A stretch of 64,000 nt of DNA from Thermococcus sp. JdFR-02 (GCA_002009975.1 MTLP01000032.1:1-64000), one strand, 5' to 3'; numbered from the stretch's first letter, positions 8,851 through 18,642 are shown. Program-made: numbers and translations. Notes: a model not told the origin generated them from the letters alone.

Positions 8851-9768
8851 ATGGTAGCGATTATCGTTCATGGAGGAGCTGGGACTATTAAAAAAGAGGA
8901 AAGAATCCCAAAGGTCTTGCAAGGAGTAAGAGAAGCCGTTTTGACAGGATGGAAAGAACTAAGAAGAGGTTCTGCTTTGGATGCTGTAGAAGAGGCAATA
9001 AAGGCTTTGGAAGATAATCCAATTTTTAATGCTGGAACTGGAAGTGTTTTAACTATTGACGGCAAGGTTGAAATGGATGCGGCAATAATGCGTAGTAACT
9101 TAAATGCAGGTGCTGTTGCAAGCATTTGGGGAGTGAAAAATCCAATAAGTGTTGCGAGAAAGGTTATGGAGAAGACTGATCATGTTTTATTAGCAGGTGA
9201 AGGGGCAGTGAGATTCGCTCGCCTAATGGGATTTGATGAATATGACCCAACAACCGAAGAAAGAGTAGAACAGTGGAAAGAACTCAGGGAAAAGCTCCTT
9301 AAAGAGGGGAATATAACACACTGGAAGAAAATCAGCAAACTAATTAAAGAATATCCAGAGGTTTTGAGAAGTACCGTTGGGGCAGTAGCTTTTGATGGCG
9401 AAGAAATTGTTGCTGGAACTTCGACAGGTGGAGTTTTTCTAAAGATGTTTGGTAGGGTTGGTGACACACCAATTATTGGGGGAGGAACTTATGCTAATGA
9501 GTTTGCTGGTGCTTCATGTACTGGCTTAGGAGAGGTTGCAATAAAATTAGCCTTAGCTAAAACCGCTGTTGATTTTGTTAGGCTAGGATTAAATGCACAA
9601 AAAGCAAGTGAAGCAGCAATAGAGCTAGCTACAAAGTATTTTGGAAATGACACTATGGGAATAATCATGGTTGATCGTGAGGGGAACATCGGTTTTGAAA
9701 AGAACACCAAACACATGAGCGTTGCATACATGAAAAAAGGAATGAAAAAGCCTTTTACAGGTATCTAA
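8851..9768 (+). CDS. Plant-type L-asparaginase / isoaspartyl peptidase (Ntn hydrolase)
   Basis: A 305-residue precursor of the N-terminal-nucleophile asparaginase family, which hydrolyses L-asparagine and beta-aspartyl dipeptides. The family matures by autocleavage before a threonine, here Thr175 in RSTVGAVA. The first glycine of the usual GTVGA motif is a serine. HGGAG at residues 7-11 and GTSTGG and GGGTYAN downstream complete the active site. GGTGAT at 8841-8846 decides the ATG at 8851. The MFS gene starts 17 bases after its stop. The order asparaginase, MFS, radical SAM recalls the T. kodakarensis TK2246-TK2248 region as I remember it. Confidence 0.9.
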   Translation: MVAIIVHGGAGTIKKEERIPKVLQGVREAVLTGWKELRRGSALDAVEEAIKALEDNPIFNAGTGSVLTIDGKVEMDAAIMRSNLNAGAVASIWGVKNPISVARKVMEKTDHVLLAGEGAVRFARLMGFDEYDPTTEERVEQWKELREKLLKEGNITHWKKISKLIKEYPEVLRSTVGAVAFDGEEIVAGTSTGGVFLKMFGRVGDTPIIGGGTYANEFAGASCTGLGEVAIKLALAKTAVDFVRLGLNAQKASEAAIELATKYFGNDTMGIIMVDREGNIGFEKNTKHMSVAYMKKGMKKPFTGI

Positions 9769-9785
9769 CCCTACAGGGGAAAGAT

Positions 9786-10949
9786 ATGGAAGAGAGAGCA
9801 AAAGATATTTGGCTTCTCCACTTTGCAACTTTCTTCTTCTTTATGGGATTAATCTCTATAAACCCCCTAATCTCACCCCTTGCAATAATATTTGGGGCTA
9901 CACCATTAATAGTTGGGAGCTTAGCTTCCATATCTTCTGCAGTTTCATTGATATTTAAACCAATATCCGGGATTATAAGCGATAGGGGATTTAAGTTTGA
10001 AGTAATGCTCTTGGGAACTTTCTTAGCTGCTTTGTCTGGGATTATCTACATTGCATCTACACTGGTGCAGAGCATAACCATCTTTGCCATTGGAAGAGCT
10101 TTACATGGATTAGCTATGGCAATGTTCTTCCCAGCATCACTTTCAACTGCTGTTGATTTAGCTCCCCCAGGTAGGGTTGGAGAAACATTGGGATGGAGAA
10201 GCACAATGTTTGGAATTAGCCAACTATTTGGACCAGCCTTTGGGGGATTTATTGCGGATATGTATGGATTTACAATAGCTTTCCTCTTAACGGTTGTCTT
10301 TTCATTGATTGGGTTCATTCTCGTTTTTATTCCCTACAGAAAAAATAAAATGCTTGTAAAAAAGAGAGAGAAGGGCAAAGGTTTCAAAATTAAATCCCTC
10401 ACCAATATAGCCTTTTTGATAGCTTCAATTGGAGTTTTTATGAATGCCTTCGCATATAGCAATGTGATAACGTTCCTCCCAGCTCTTTACAAAAGTATTG
10501 GGCTTGGAACAAGTGCTTTTGGGATTTATGCTAGTGTGGTCGGAGGTTTTAGCATTTTCACAAGGATCTTTGGTGGAAGAGAAGCAGACAAAAGAGGTCC
10601 AGCTTTGGTAGCATCCGTAGGATTTGGATTAATGGCTGGCGGGTTCATCCTTTTGAATTCATTTACAACCCCTCCATTATCATATTTAAGTGCAGTTCTT
10701 CTTGGTATGGGGCTTGGTTTTGTCGTTCCCGCGCTACAATTTTTAGCCCTAGGTAATCTTCCCAAAGAAGTTAGGGGATTTGGAGCAAGTATATACACAA
10801 TGTTCTTCGATTTGGGCTTTATGAGTGGTCCGGTTCTCTTAGGCTATTATATCCAACTTAAAGGAAGTTATGAAGCTGTTTTTCCACTATTACCCATAAT
10901 TACAATTTTTGCCCTAATAACTGTGCAAGTCGCAAGAATGAAAAAGTAA
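9786..10949 (+). CDS. MFS transporter
   Basis: A 387-residue, twelve-helix major facilitator superfamily permease. Long hydrophobic segments run end to end. A charged loop between helices 2 and 3 carries ISDRGFKFE, a degenerate MFS motif A, and GGREADKRGP is its counterpart in the second half. A basic central loop (RKNKMLVKKREKGKG) separates the six-helix halves. The substrate cannot be inferred. It directly follows the asparaginase gene and precedes the radical SAM gene, so an amino acid or cofactor precursor is possible. Confidence 0.85.
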   Translation: MEERAKDIWLLHFATFFFFMGLISINPLISPLAIIFGATPLIVGSLASISSAVSLIFKPISGIISDRGFKFEVMLLGTFLAALSGIIYIASTLVQSITIFAIGRALHGLAMAMFFPASLSTAVDLAPPGRVGETLGWRSTMFGISQLFGPAFGGFIADMYGFTIAFLLTVVFSLIGFILVFIPYRKNKMLVKKREKGKGFKIKSLTNIAFLIASIGVFMNAFAYSNVITFLPALYKSIGLGTSAFGIYASVVGGFSIFTRIFGGREADKRGPALVASVGFGLMAGGFILLNSFTTPPLSYLSAVLLGMGLGFVVPALQFLALGNLPKEVRGFGASIYTMFFDLGFMSGPVLLGYYIQLKGSYEAVFPLLPIITIFALITVQVARMKK

Positions 10950-10995
10950 TGAAAGTGTTTTTATACTTAAATCCAAAAGTGAAGATGGTGATAGC

Positions 10996-11943
10996 ATGCT
11001 CATCCGTGTTTCATATGGAACTGCAATAGCGATGGGGTTAATAAAAGCCAAAATGCTTGCGAGACCAACTACCGCTTATTTGATGATATATCATGAGGGG
11101 AGATGCATAAACAACTGTGCTTTTTGTCCTCAAGCTAGAGAGAGCAAAGCTGATTTAGCCAAACTTTCAAGGGTAATCTGGCCCGCATTTGAGCTTAAAG
11201 AAGTTGTTAACAAAATAAAAGATGGAAACTTTGCAAGGATATGTCTACAAACGATTGATTATCAAGGGCTGGAAGAAGATGTATTAACATTATTGGGAGC
11301 ACTTTATCCCCTTGATTTGCCTATTTCACTATCAATAACCCCTGTTGATAAAACTTATCTGAAAAAATTCAAAGAACTAGGTGTCGATTACGTTGGAGTG
11401 GGATTAGATGTTGCAAGTGAGAGGTTATATAACACATTAAAGGAGTCACTTTATTCTTGGGACGAAATGTGGAAATTTGCAAAAGAGATAATTAATATCT
11501 TTGGTGAGAAAAAAGCTTTTGTCCATATAATCATCGGGCTTGGAGAGACAGATAAGGAAGTGTTAGAAGTAATCCAAAGAGCCTACGACTTAAAAGCAGA
11601 GGTCTCAACTTTTGCCTTTACTCCAATAAAAGGAACTCGCCTAGAAAAATCAAAACCCCCAAGTCTTGAAAGATACAGAAAAATACAGATAGCCCACTAT
11701 TTGATTAAAGAGAGCATTAAGAGAGTTGAAGATTTTGAATTTGATAATGAGGAGAACTTAACAAGCTTTGGGATTGGTGAAGAGGAACTTTTAAAGCTCC
11801 TAAAGGAACATGCCCTCATGACCCATGGTTGCCCCGGCTGTAACAGACCGTACTACAATGAAAAACCGGGCAAAGAGCCCTATAATTATCCACTAAAACC
11901 AAGAAAGGAGGACTTAAAAAAGATTCTTAAAAGCCTTATATAA
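10996..11943 (+). CDS. Radical SAM protein, biotin-synthase-related; candidate lipoyl synthase subunit (LipS type)
   Basis: A 315-residue radical SAM enzyme. The 4Fe-4S/SAM-binding cysteines are C37, C41 and C44 in CINNCAFC, and a second cluster-like CPGC lies near the C-terminus (HGCPGCNRPYYN), as in sulfur-inserting enzymes. Thermococcus kodakarensis uses two such biotin-synthase-like proteins as a split lipoyl synthase. From memory one is TK2248, two genes after the plant-type asparaginase, exactly the order here. The specific function therefore rests on family and synteny, not on sequence comparison. The start follows GGTGATAGC. The partner subunit is not in the window. Confidence 0.7.
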   Translation: MLIRVSYGTAIAMGLIKAKMLARPTTAYLMIYHEGRCINNCAFCPQARESKADLAKLSRVIWPAFELKEVVNKIKDGNFARICLQTIDYQGLEEDVLTLLGALYPLDLPISLSITPVDKTYLKKFKELGVDYVGVGLDVASERLYNTLKESLYSWDEMWKFAKEIINIFGEKKAFVHIIIGLGETDKEVLEVIQRAYDLKAEVSTFAFTPIKGTRLEKSKPPSLERYRKIQIAHYLIKESIKRVEDFEFDNEENLTSFGIGEEELLKLLKEHALMTHGCPGCNRPYYNEKPGKEPYNYPLKPRKEDLKKILKSLI

Positions 11944-12733
11944 AGTTAAATTCTCTTTTTAACAATGATATTTCCTTCTCTGTATGAACATCCTTAGAAA
12001 TTGGAACTATCACTACAGAATTATTCAAAATTGCATGATCTTTTAATGTAGTCAAAAACTTAAAGACAGCATCAAAACCATTCTCAATAACCAAATATTC
12101 AAACCCATCAATCAATATTGCTTTTTCTTTATCCTCTTTATTTATGAACTCCACCAAAATATGAAGGAAATAAGGCAATCTTGTGGGATAAATAGACACA
12201 TTTGAGTCAACTTTTGTTATCCATAGAATTGGGATTTTTGTGATGTTTAAGTTTTTCTTAATAAACTCTGGATGCTTTCGAGAAATAACAAGCCCAGCAT
12301 AGTTAGATCTTAAAAGATTCAAAAAAGCAGAATATGCCTCTTCCAAATTTGAATAAAAGTAAACCCCCGGAGAAACTGTGGTATTTACATTTTTCTCTTT
12401 AAATTCCATAACCAGGGGTATAGCCTTGTATCTTGTTATTAAAGAGTGAACAAGCCCAACATATCCCGTTACAAATAAAACACTCCCCATAAGCATTAAA
12501 AGATTCGATATGAATTCATTCAGCATTTGAGTGAAGTGCTTGAAGAGTAAATAATCGATGTTTATAAGTTCAACAGCAACAAAAGTTATCATAAACAGTA
12601 AAACAAAATCATAGAACCTTCTGAGTTTTGGATAAGAACTCAAGAATTTATCCCTAAATCGCAAAGTGATTAAAGAACCCGTAAGCATTATTATTAACAA
12701 AGCTACTTCTATAGCAGAGATTAAACCTATCAT
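11936..12733 (-). CDS. Membrane protein with DUF835 domain
   Basis: A 265-residue protein with about three hydrophobic helices in the first 100 residues, then a cytosolic DUF835 domain. The domain resembles a RecA-like fold, with VSPGVYFYSNLEEAYSAFLN at the start and KAILIDGFEYLVIENGFDAV as the conserved Walker-B-like strand. DUF835 is an archaeal domain found with signalling modules; its function is not established. The ATG at 12733 is preceded by GGGGATAATA and is preferred to an upstream TTG. It ends 8 bases inside the radical SAM gene on the other strand. Confidence 0.75.
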   Translation of the reverse strand: MIGLISAIEVALLIIMLTGSLITLRFRDKFLSSYPKLRRFYDFVLLFMITFVAVELINIDYLLFKHFTQMLNEFISNLLMLMGSVLFVTGYVGLVHSLITRYKAIPLVMEFKEKNVNTTVSPGVYFYSNLEEAYSAFLNLLRSNYAGLVISRKHPEFIKKNLNITKIPILWITKVDSNVSIYPTRLPYFLHILVEFINKEDKEKAILIDGFEYLVIENGFDAVFKFLTTLKDHAILNNSVVIVPISKDVHTEKEISLLKREFNFI

Positions 12734-12779
12734 TATTATCCCCAAATAATCTGCACTTTATAGATTAAAAATTTAATTA

Positions 12780-13307
12780 TTATAAACCAACCAACATTTC
12801 AAGAACTTGCCTGAGTTCAGGGGTTCTTATATCTTTGGAAAACTCTTTTACCCTTTCCATATTACCTCTTGCAAGCTCTATCAAGGCTTGAGTGAAGGCA
12901 TAAAGTTCTTCGTCATCCTTTAACAAACTTAAAATCGACTCCATATTCTCCTTCAACACATCGAGCTTTCTTCGTTCCTTTAGGATAAAGAGCAGGTCTC
13001 TGACCCTTGTGACACCAAGAAGATAATGATCCCTTGTTGGAGCATTATATAATGCTTTTAACGCACATTTTATACCTCCTCTATAGTTGCTCTCATCAAA
13101 AAACACCTCGGCAATTCTAAAACAACATTCAAAATATATCTCTGGAAGCTCATCCTTTGAAAGCTCCAATATCTCATCAAACCTCTTTTTCGTCGCCTCA
13201 AGATTTCCCACATTTTGAGCCTCTAGGGCTTCTCTAAAAAGCTGGGCAATCTTTCTTCTCTTCTCCCAACTTTCAAAATTTTTTAGGAATCTTGGCTCCT
13301 CATCCAT
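12780..13307 (-). CDS. Helical-repeat (TPR-like) protein
   Basis: A 175-residue, almost entirely helical protein with repeated pairs such as AQLFREALEAQNVGN, FRIAEVFFDESNYRGGIKCALKAL and FTQALIELARGNMERVKEF. Their spacing resembles TPR or SEL1-type repeats. It has no transmembrane segment or catalytic motif. It lies 37 bases after the RIO2 kinase gene on the same strand and could be co-transcribed, which would fit a ribosome-assembly or scaffolding role. That function is inference. Confidence 0.65.
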   Translation of the reverse strand: MDEEPRFLKNFESWEKRRKIAQLFREALEAQNVGNLEATKKRFDEILELSKDELPEIYFECCFRIAEVFFDESNYRGGIKCALKALYNAPTRDHYLLGVTRVRDLLFILKERRKLDVLKENMESILSLLKDDEELYAFTQALIELARGNMERVKEFSKDIRTPELRQVLEMLVGL

Positions 13308-13344
13308 ACAAAATCACGCAATAAAATTTAGCTCCTTAAACCTT

Positions 13345-14271
13345 TTATTTTTTTCCTCCCCTGCTCTTTAGATAGGCTTCATAGAATTCCTCCCAGATTT
13401 CTTCAAAATCCTTTTTAACACGCCATCTTCTATGAAAAGCATTTAAAATCACTTGTATGTCTCTCTTTAAATATTCAAGACTCTCTGGATAAGCGGTGGG
13501 TAAGTACTGGGGCCAATCAATTATCAAAATGTCCCCGTCGTCCTTTAAAACAATATTAAATTCACTCATATCTGAATGAACTATCCCAAACTCAACAATC
13601 TTTTTGTACTCTGTAAGGACTTTGTTTAAAATTTCCTCTGCTTCTTCTTTTGTCAAATCTGTATCCCTAAGCTCTGAAAGTTCAACTCCATCAATAAACT
13701 CCATAACAACAACATGCCTATTCCAAGAAATTGGCTTTGGAACCTTAGCGATTGGAGAAAGTAATTGCAATGCCTCATATTCTCTCTCAGCTACTAAACG
13801 AGACACATAAAGCCAAGAAATATGACGCTTGTTCATAAAGTCCCTTCTATAAAGCTTAATCCTTGTAAAGCTCGTTCTCCCTATTCTATTAAACTTCACT
13901 GCTACTTTTTCTCCTTGAGGAGTCACCCCAACGTAAATATCTGCTTCCTTCCCAACCCCAATTTGGGTAGAGCTTATAGCCTCAATAACGCCTCTTCTGG
14001 CAAAGGTTCTAATTGCTAAAGTATCATATCCATGGATCGTGAGCTGATAACCTATATATCCAATATCTCCCCTCCTAAGTACTAGACCCCAGTTATCGAG
14101 CTTCCCTAATCTGTGAGAAGCGCTTTCAACATCAGTTCTCGCAAATTTTGCTATTACCTCTAAAGGAACCCACTCATAATAACGCATATTCAGCTCTACA
14201 CCTCTCAATATCCTAAAGTCAATGTCCTTCAGCTTTGGATAAACTTCAAGAGCAATCAGTTTACTAACCAT
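13345..14271 (-). CDS. rio2: RIO2-type serine/threonine protein kinase
   Basis: A 308-residue RIO2 kinase. The N-terminal winged helix spans residues about 1-90 (VSKLIALEVYPKLKDIDFRI start). The kinase domain follows, with the flexible loop STQIGVGKEADIYVG, the lysine in KVAVKFNRIG, the catalytic loop HSDMSEFNIVL and the metal-binding aspartate in IIDWPQ. RIO2 acts in late small-subunit ribosome maturation. A Thermococcales-type GGTGA motif precedes the start. The TPR-like gene follows downstream on the same strand. Confidence 0.93.
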   Translation of the reverse strand: MVSKLIALEVYPKLKDIDFRILRGVELNMRYYEWVPLEVIAKFARTDVESASHRLGKLDNWGLVLRRGDIGYIGYQLTIHGYDTLAIRTFARRGVIEAISSTQIGVGKEADIYVGVTPQGEKVAVKFNRIGRTSFTRIKLYRRDFMNKRHISWLYVSRLVAEREYEALQLLSPIAKVPKPISWNRHVVVMEFIDGVELSELRDTDLTKEEAEEILNKVLTEYKKIVEFGIVHSDMSEFNIVLKDDGDILIIDWPQYLPTAYPESLEYLKRDIQVILNAFHRRWRVKKDFEEIWEEFYEAYLKSRGGKK

Positions 14272-14365
14272 TTCACCACCGTGCTTAGCTTTGAAACAAA
14301 GACTTTAAATTGTTGTGGTACAGAGTCAGATAAATTTTTAAACGCTTAATTTTTTATCTCAAAGC

Positions 14366-15490
14366 ATGAAGCGAAGAAACACTTTGTTGCTAGCATTGCT
14401 CTCATTAGGATGGATATTCAATTATGCTCATAGAATGGCAATTCCCCCTCTAATTCCAATAATAAAATCAGAATTGGGTATCACCAATGCCCAGGCTGGT
14501 CTTTTAATGACATCCCTTCTTCTACCTTACGCTCTAATTCAAGTACCTGCTGGCTATTTTGGTGATAGATTAGGGAGAAAAAAGCTTGTTGTCATCAGTA
14601 TTCTTGGATATTCTTTAGCAAGCTCTTTTATGATATTGGCAAAGGAATATTGGCAGCTTTTAAGTGTTAGGGCTTTATATGGAATTTTTGCAGGACTTTA
14701 TTATGCTCCATCCACTGCTTTAATCAGCGATATCTTTAGAGAAAAGAAGGGCTCCGCTTTAGGAATCTTCATGATAGGACCTCCAATTGGAACCGCAATA
14801 GCTCCTCTAATAGTCATACCAATAGCGTTAACCTTCGAATGGAGGATTTCTTTTGTAGTTTTGTCTTTAATGAGTGCCTTAATTGGGCTTTCCTTACTTT
14901 TTGCTATAAAAGGCGAAGTTCATGAAGTTGAAGGTCCCAAATTTCATATCCCAAAGCATATTTTCACTCTGAGCATTTCAAACTTTCTCGCTCTAATGGC
15001 ATTTTTTGGAATGCTAACATTTCTTCCAGATTTCTTGGTAAGCAAAGGAGAAAACATTAGCAAAGCTTCCTTTTACTTTTCAATTCTCTCTGTAATTGGT
15101 ATAGCTGGTTCAATTTTTGGAGGAATCTTCTACGATAAATTAAAGAGAACGAGCATTTTCATAGTTTTAGCCTTTAACGCCATCCTATCATTCATTCTAA
15201 TTAGATTCACCTTACTTGTCATAATGCCTTTGTTGGGTCTTTTCTTCTATTCAGTTGGTCCAATTATTACAGCATACACTGCAGAATTAGCCAATAATGA
15301 AAACAAAGGTTCTGTTATGGGTTTTGTGAATATGATGGGATTTTTTGGAGCAACTGCAGGTCCTTACTTAATTGGCTTATTGATAGACATGCTGAGCTAT
15401 GAAAAAGCCCTATACACAATACCCCTTTTATATATAATCTCCGCAATAATACTCACAACAGAAAAGAAAAATAAAATCAGCCATACATAA
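14366..15490 (+). CDS. MFS transporter
   Basis: A 374-residue major facilitator permease with about twelve hydrophobic helices. MFS motif A is clear as [12 protein letters not shown] between helices 2 and 3, with a weaker copy [12 protein letters not shown] in the second half. The substrate is unknown. It is transcribed alone from a promoter shared with the divergent rio2 gene and converges on the proteasome-activating nucleotidase gene, overlapping its 3' end by 14 bases. Confidence 0.85.
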   Translation: MKRRNTLLLALLSLGWIFNYAHRMAIPPLIPIIKSELGITNAQAGLLMTSLLLPYALIQVPAGYFGDRLGRKKLVVISILGYSLASSFMILAKEYWQLLSVRALYGIFAGLYYAPSTALISDIFREKKGSALGIFMIGPPIGTAIAPLIVIPIALTFEWRISFVVLSLMSALIGLSLLFAIKGEVHEVEGPKFHIPKHIFTLSISNFLALMAFFGMLTFLPDFLVSKGENISKASFYFSILSVIGIAGSIFGGIFYDKLKRTSIFIVLAFNAILSFILIRFTLLVIMPLLGLFFYSVGPIITAYTAELANNENKGSVMGFVNMMGFFGATAGPYLIGLLIDMLSYEKALYTIPLLYIISAIILTTEKKNKISHT

Positions 15491-16673
15491 CTTCATGCAT
15501 AGCTATTTGTTGAGCCAAGCGTTGTTCAGCGCCAAGCACCTTCTCCACTGCTCTGATGAAGTCTTCATGAGTTATATAGCTCCTTCTTTCCCTAATTGCA
15601 AACATTCCAGCTTCTGTTGCAATTGCCTTTAAATCTGCACCGCTTGCTCCCTCTGTCATTTCTGCTATAACCCTTAATTCCACACCCTTGAGATTCATCT
15701 TCCTTGTATGAACCTTAAGAATTTCTAATCTTCCCTCAAAATTAGGTAATGGAACTTCTATTAGTCTGTCAAATCTCCCCGGTCTTAAGAGGGCTGGATC
15801 TAAGATATCTGGTCTGTTTGTTGCTGCAATGACTTTTACATTTCCTCTTGGATCAAATCCATCAAGCTCTGCTAAAAGCTGCATTAAAGTTCTGTTTACT
15901 TCTCTCTCTCCACCTGTCGTTTCATCCAAACGTTTTGCACCTATTGCATCAATTTCGTCAATGAATATTATAGTTGGAGCTTTCTCTCTTGCCATTTCAA
16001 AGAGTTCACTAACCAAACGAGCACCTTCTCCTATGTATTTCCTAACTAACTCGCTTCCGATTACCCTGATAAATGTAGCATTAACTTCATTTGCTATAGC
16101 CTTCGCCATTAGAGTCTTACCACATCCAGGTGGACCATAAAGCAGTACTCCCTTGGGAGGTTCAATTCCAACGTTTTCAAAGAGATCTGGATGTTTTAAA
16201 GGTAATTCAACAGCTTCTCTAAGCTCTTGAAGCTGCTTCTTCAGACCTCCAATATCTTTATAAGTTACAGCAGGTCTGTCAATAACCTCGAATCCAAGCA
16301 CTGACGGATCCTTTGGAGTTGGTAAAATTTCAACAACAGCCATTGTTCTTTGATCTAAGGCTACCCTTATTCCAGGCTTTAACTTCTCTCTTTCAATCCA
16401 AGGTGCAACTCTCACAACAAATCTTGGACCATTGTAGTTTTGGACTATTGCTCTATCATCATCTAAAAGTTCCAGCAAAGTTCCAGCAAAAGCTGGAGGC
16501 TGCCTTAACCTAGACATCTCCATACGTAAGCGTGAGAGTTCTCTCTCCAATCTCTCCTTATCAGCCTCTAAAGTTCTCACTTGCAACTCAAGCTGTCTTA
16601 TTCTACGTTTTAAGTAAATAATATAATCATCGTACTCTTCTGAAGTTCCAAATTTAGTCTCGTCAAATCCCAT
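15477..16673 (-). CDS. pan: Proteasome-activating nucleotidase (PAN)
   Basis: A 398-residue AAA+ ATPase that unfolds substrates and opens the 20S proteasome gate. An N-terminal coiled coil (about residues 12-57) is followed by an OB ring domain (60-120), Walker A GPPGCGKT at 180-187, Walker [10 protein letters not shown], the arginine-finger region RPGRFDR, and a C-terminal MYG. That tail fits the HbYX motif that docks into the 20S ring. GGGGTG precedes the ATG at 16673, so an upstream in-frame start is rejected. It is a single gene, divergent from cas6. Confidence 0.97.
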   Translation of the reverse strand: MGFDETKFGTSEEYDDYIIYLKRRIRQLELQVRTLEADKERLERELSRLRMEMSRLRQPPAFAGTLLELLDDDRAIVQNYNGPRFVVRVAPWIEREKLKPGIRVALDQRTMAVVEILPTPKDPSVLGFEVIDRPAVTYKDIGGLKKQLQELREAVELPLKHPDLFENVGIEPPKGVLLYGPPGCGKTLMAKAIANEVNATFIRVIGSELVRKYIGEGARLVSELFEMAREKAPTIIFIDEIDAIGAKRLDETTGGEREVNRTLMQLLAELDGFDPRGNVKVIAATNRPDILDPALLRPGRFDRLIEVPLPNFEGRLEILKVHTRKMNLKGVELRVIAEMTEGASGADLKAIATEAGMFAIRERRSYITHEDFIRAVEKVLGAEQRLAQQIAMHEVMYG

Positions 16674-16973
16674 ATTGTCACCCCTCAATAATAACTCTGC
16701 AAGAAAGACTTTTAACACTATCTCTTAAGAACTGCCCCCATTAGGTTCGCCTAAGATAAGTTACTCATAGGGATTTATAAAGTTTTGGCAAAGGGCAAAA
16801 ATGAACGAAGTAACAAAGCATCACATAAGATTTCATCAACACCAAAACCCTACCTAATGCCTATATAACCAATTTTTACACTTCACCACTTCTCATAAGT
16901 ACAAAAGTTTACTCGAAATTTTTATTAACAATGAATGCATAAATTGTAATGCTTAACCAAGGAGGGTTATTTA
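16674..16973. other. Intergenic region between pan and cas6
   Basis: This divergent gap of 300 bases is A/T-rich and should hold two promoters. GGATTTATAAAG near 16768-16779 is a TATA candidate, and AAGGAGGG just before 16974 is the cas6 ribosome binding site. I looked for CRISPR repeats or a leader here and saw none. No open frame with a good start is visible. Confidence 0.5.
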
Positions 16974-17744
16974 ATGAGGATAGAAATCAAGCTCAAGCCT
17001 GAAAATAAAGAGACTATTCTACCCTTTAATTATAACTATGATGTATATACTCAGCTCCTCCAAAAAATTTCCCTCTCATCTCCAGAAATTGCTGAATTGC
17101 TTGAATCAACACATAAGGATTACTTCACATTCTCAAGAATTATGGTCAGAAAGAGAGAACTACTGCCAGATAAAGGTATAAAGATATTATCAGAGGATGT
17201 ATGCTTATACGTATCTTCATCATTGATTGATATTATAAAAGCAATCGTTGAAGGTTTTATGGATAATCCCGTGTTAAGCATAGAAGGCTCAAGATTTATC
17301 ATGGATGGAATTAAAGTTTTAAGAGAGCCAGATATTAGGGAAGGAACGCTATTTTCAACTTTAAGCCCAATTATGGTTAGAACAGTCAAATTTGAAGACA
17401 ATAGGATGAAGATATGGGATTTATACCCAAACGAAGAGACGTTTCATGAAAAGCTAAGGAAAATCATGTTGATGAGGTTTTCAGAGATAGAGGATAGAAT
17501 GCCGGAAGATAAGGAGTTCCATATAGATGTGATAAAGTTCAAGCCCGTTAGAATAAAAATAAAAGACTCCTACTATCGTGGTTCTTTAATGGTCTTCCGC
17601 TACTATGGTTCTATTGAAATAGCAAGGTTTGCCTATGAAAATGGATTTGGAGAAAAGACAAGATATGGCTTTGGAATGGTCAAAGTAATTGATGAAGGAG
17701 AAAAGCACCTAAGCCGAGAAGAAATTCAATCATCCACACTATAG
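16974..17744 (+). CDS. cas6: Stand-alone Cas6-family CRISPR RNA endonuclease homolog
   Basis: A 256-residue repeat-associated RAMP protein. Two ferredoxin-like halves end in the Cas6 glycine-rich signature GFGEKTRYGFGMVKV, and KVLREPDIREG and TLSPIMV match the Cas6 core. Cas6 normally cuts CRISPR precursor RNA within the repeat. Aligned by eye with remembered P. furiosus Cas6, the catalytic Tyr31 falls on a leucine and His46 on a glutamate, with a nearby His47/Lys48 that might substitute. No other cas gene or array is in the window. AAGGAGGG precedes the ATG. Its last 65 bases overlap the convergent transferase gene. Confidence 0.85.
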   Translation: MRIEIKLKPENKETILPFNYNYDVYTQLLQKISLSSPEIAELLESTHKDYFTFSRIMVRKRELLPDKGIKILSEDVCLYVSSSLIDIIKAIVEGFMDNPVLSIEGSRFIMDGIKVLREPDIREGTLFSTLSPIMVRTVKFEDNRMKIWDLYPNEETFHEKLRKIMLMRFSEIEDRMPEDKEFHIDVIKFKPVRIKIKDSYYRGSLMVFRYYGSIEIARFAYENGFGEKTRYGFGMVKVIDEGEKHLSREEIQSSTL

Positions 17745-18585
17745 CAACAAGTTCCCACTCCTTAACCTTTTTTATCCTCATTATCAAGCCTAAGAAGCTT
17801 AAATATGGAGGAGCTTTTAAAGTTCCATCTTTTAAAACCTCTGTTTTTCCTAATGGACGACCTTTGAATCTTATTTTTGTCTTTAAAAGGAAGTCAATTG
17901 CATGAGGTATTAAAAGAATTGCAGCAAATATCTCTACTTTTCCAATTATCCCAATCAATCCTATCAATGCCCCCAAGCTTAATGTTCCAGTATCACCAGG
18001 AAACACTTTAGCGGGATATTTATTCCACCATAGAAAGCCCAAACACACAAAGAAGCCAACCAAAGCTAAGCTTTTTGCACTTCCTTCTGCTATTAAACTT
18101 AAGAAAAACAGGGCTATTGCAGATGTTCCTACCTCTAGTCCATTGAAACCAGCTAAAAGGTTTATCAAATTAGCTGAGCCCGTTATGAAGAGTATTGCGA
18201 ATAAATAATACAAGATCCCCAAATTAAATGAGAACAATATCAAATTAAGTTCTCCATCAAAATGCATGCTCACAATAGGCAGGGAAACAATTAAGCTCAG
18301 CAAAACCTTATGCAATTGCCTTAACTTTGTCAGGTCATCCAGTATTCCAATTAAACCAAAGAGCAGGAAAACTATTAGCGCTCTTGCTATGAAATAATCC
18401 TTTATCAAAATTGAAGCTAAAGAGAGGCTTATTAAAATAGCTAATCCACCCATTTCAGCCACTTCTGGTTTTTCTCGCTTATGAATGTCTCTTCCAACTA
18501 TACCAGCCTTTTTCATCAAGTTAGCTATGTAAGGCGTAAGTGTTAAAGATAGCAATAATCCTATAAATGCCGAGACTAAAATCAT
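17680..18585 (-). CDS. GlcNAc-1-phosphate transferase-like membrane enzyme (GPT/MraY/WecA superfamily)
   Basis: A 301-residue polytopic membrane protein of about nine or ten helices. Superfamily landmarks are GRDIHKREKPEVAEMGG near residue 35, the metal-binding GILDDLTKLR, NLLAGFNGLEVG, and FPGDTGTLSLG. These enzymes move a sugar-1-phosphate from a nucleotide sugar onto dolichyl phosphate, the first step of lipid-linked oligosaccharide synthesis for protein N-glycosylation. The divergent HAD-GT2 fusion and DUF2304 genes fit the same pathway. The sugar cannot be told from sequence. Confidence 0.88.
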   Translation of the reverse strand: MILVSAFIGLLLSLTLTPYIANLMKKAGIVGRDIHKREKPEVAEMGGLAILISLSLASILIKDYFIARALIVFLLFGLIGILDDLTKLRQLHKVLLSLIVSLPIVSMHFDGELNLILFSFNLGILYYLFAILFITGSANLINLLAGFNGLEVGTSAIALFFLSLIAEGSAKSLALVGFFVCLGFLWWNKYPAKVFPGDTGTLSLGALIGLIGIIGKVEIFAAILLIPHAIDFLLKTKIRFKGRPLGKTEVLKDGTLKAPPYLSFLGLIMRIKKVKEWELVAIVWMIEFLLGLGAFLLHQLL

Positions 18586-18642
18586 CTACATCCCCTTACA
18601 AAAGAAAAGAGCTTGAATAAAATAAAGCCTTCGGTGAAAATT

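Noticed and set aside
9786-15490. Intact insertion sequences among the transporter genes
   Set aside because: No transposase reading frame or terminal inverted repeats were seen. The hydrophobic genes are MFS permeases.
16674-16973. CRISPR array or leader next to cas6
   Set aside because: I looked for regularly spaced repeats of about 30 bases and found none here or around the gene.
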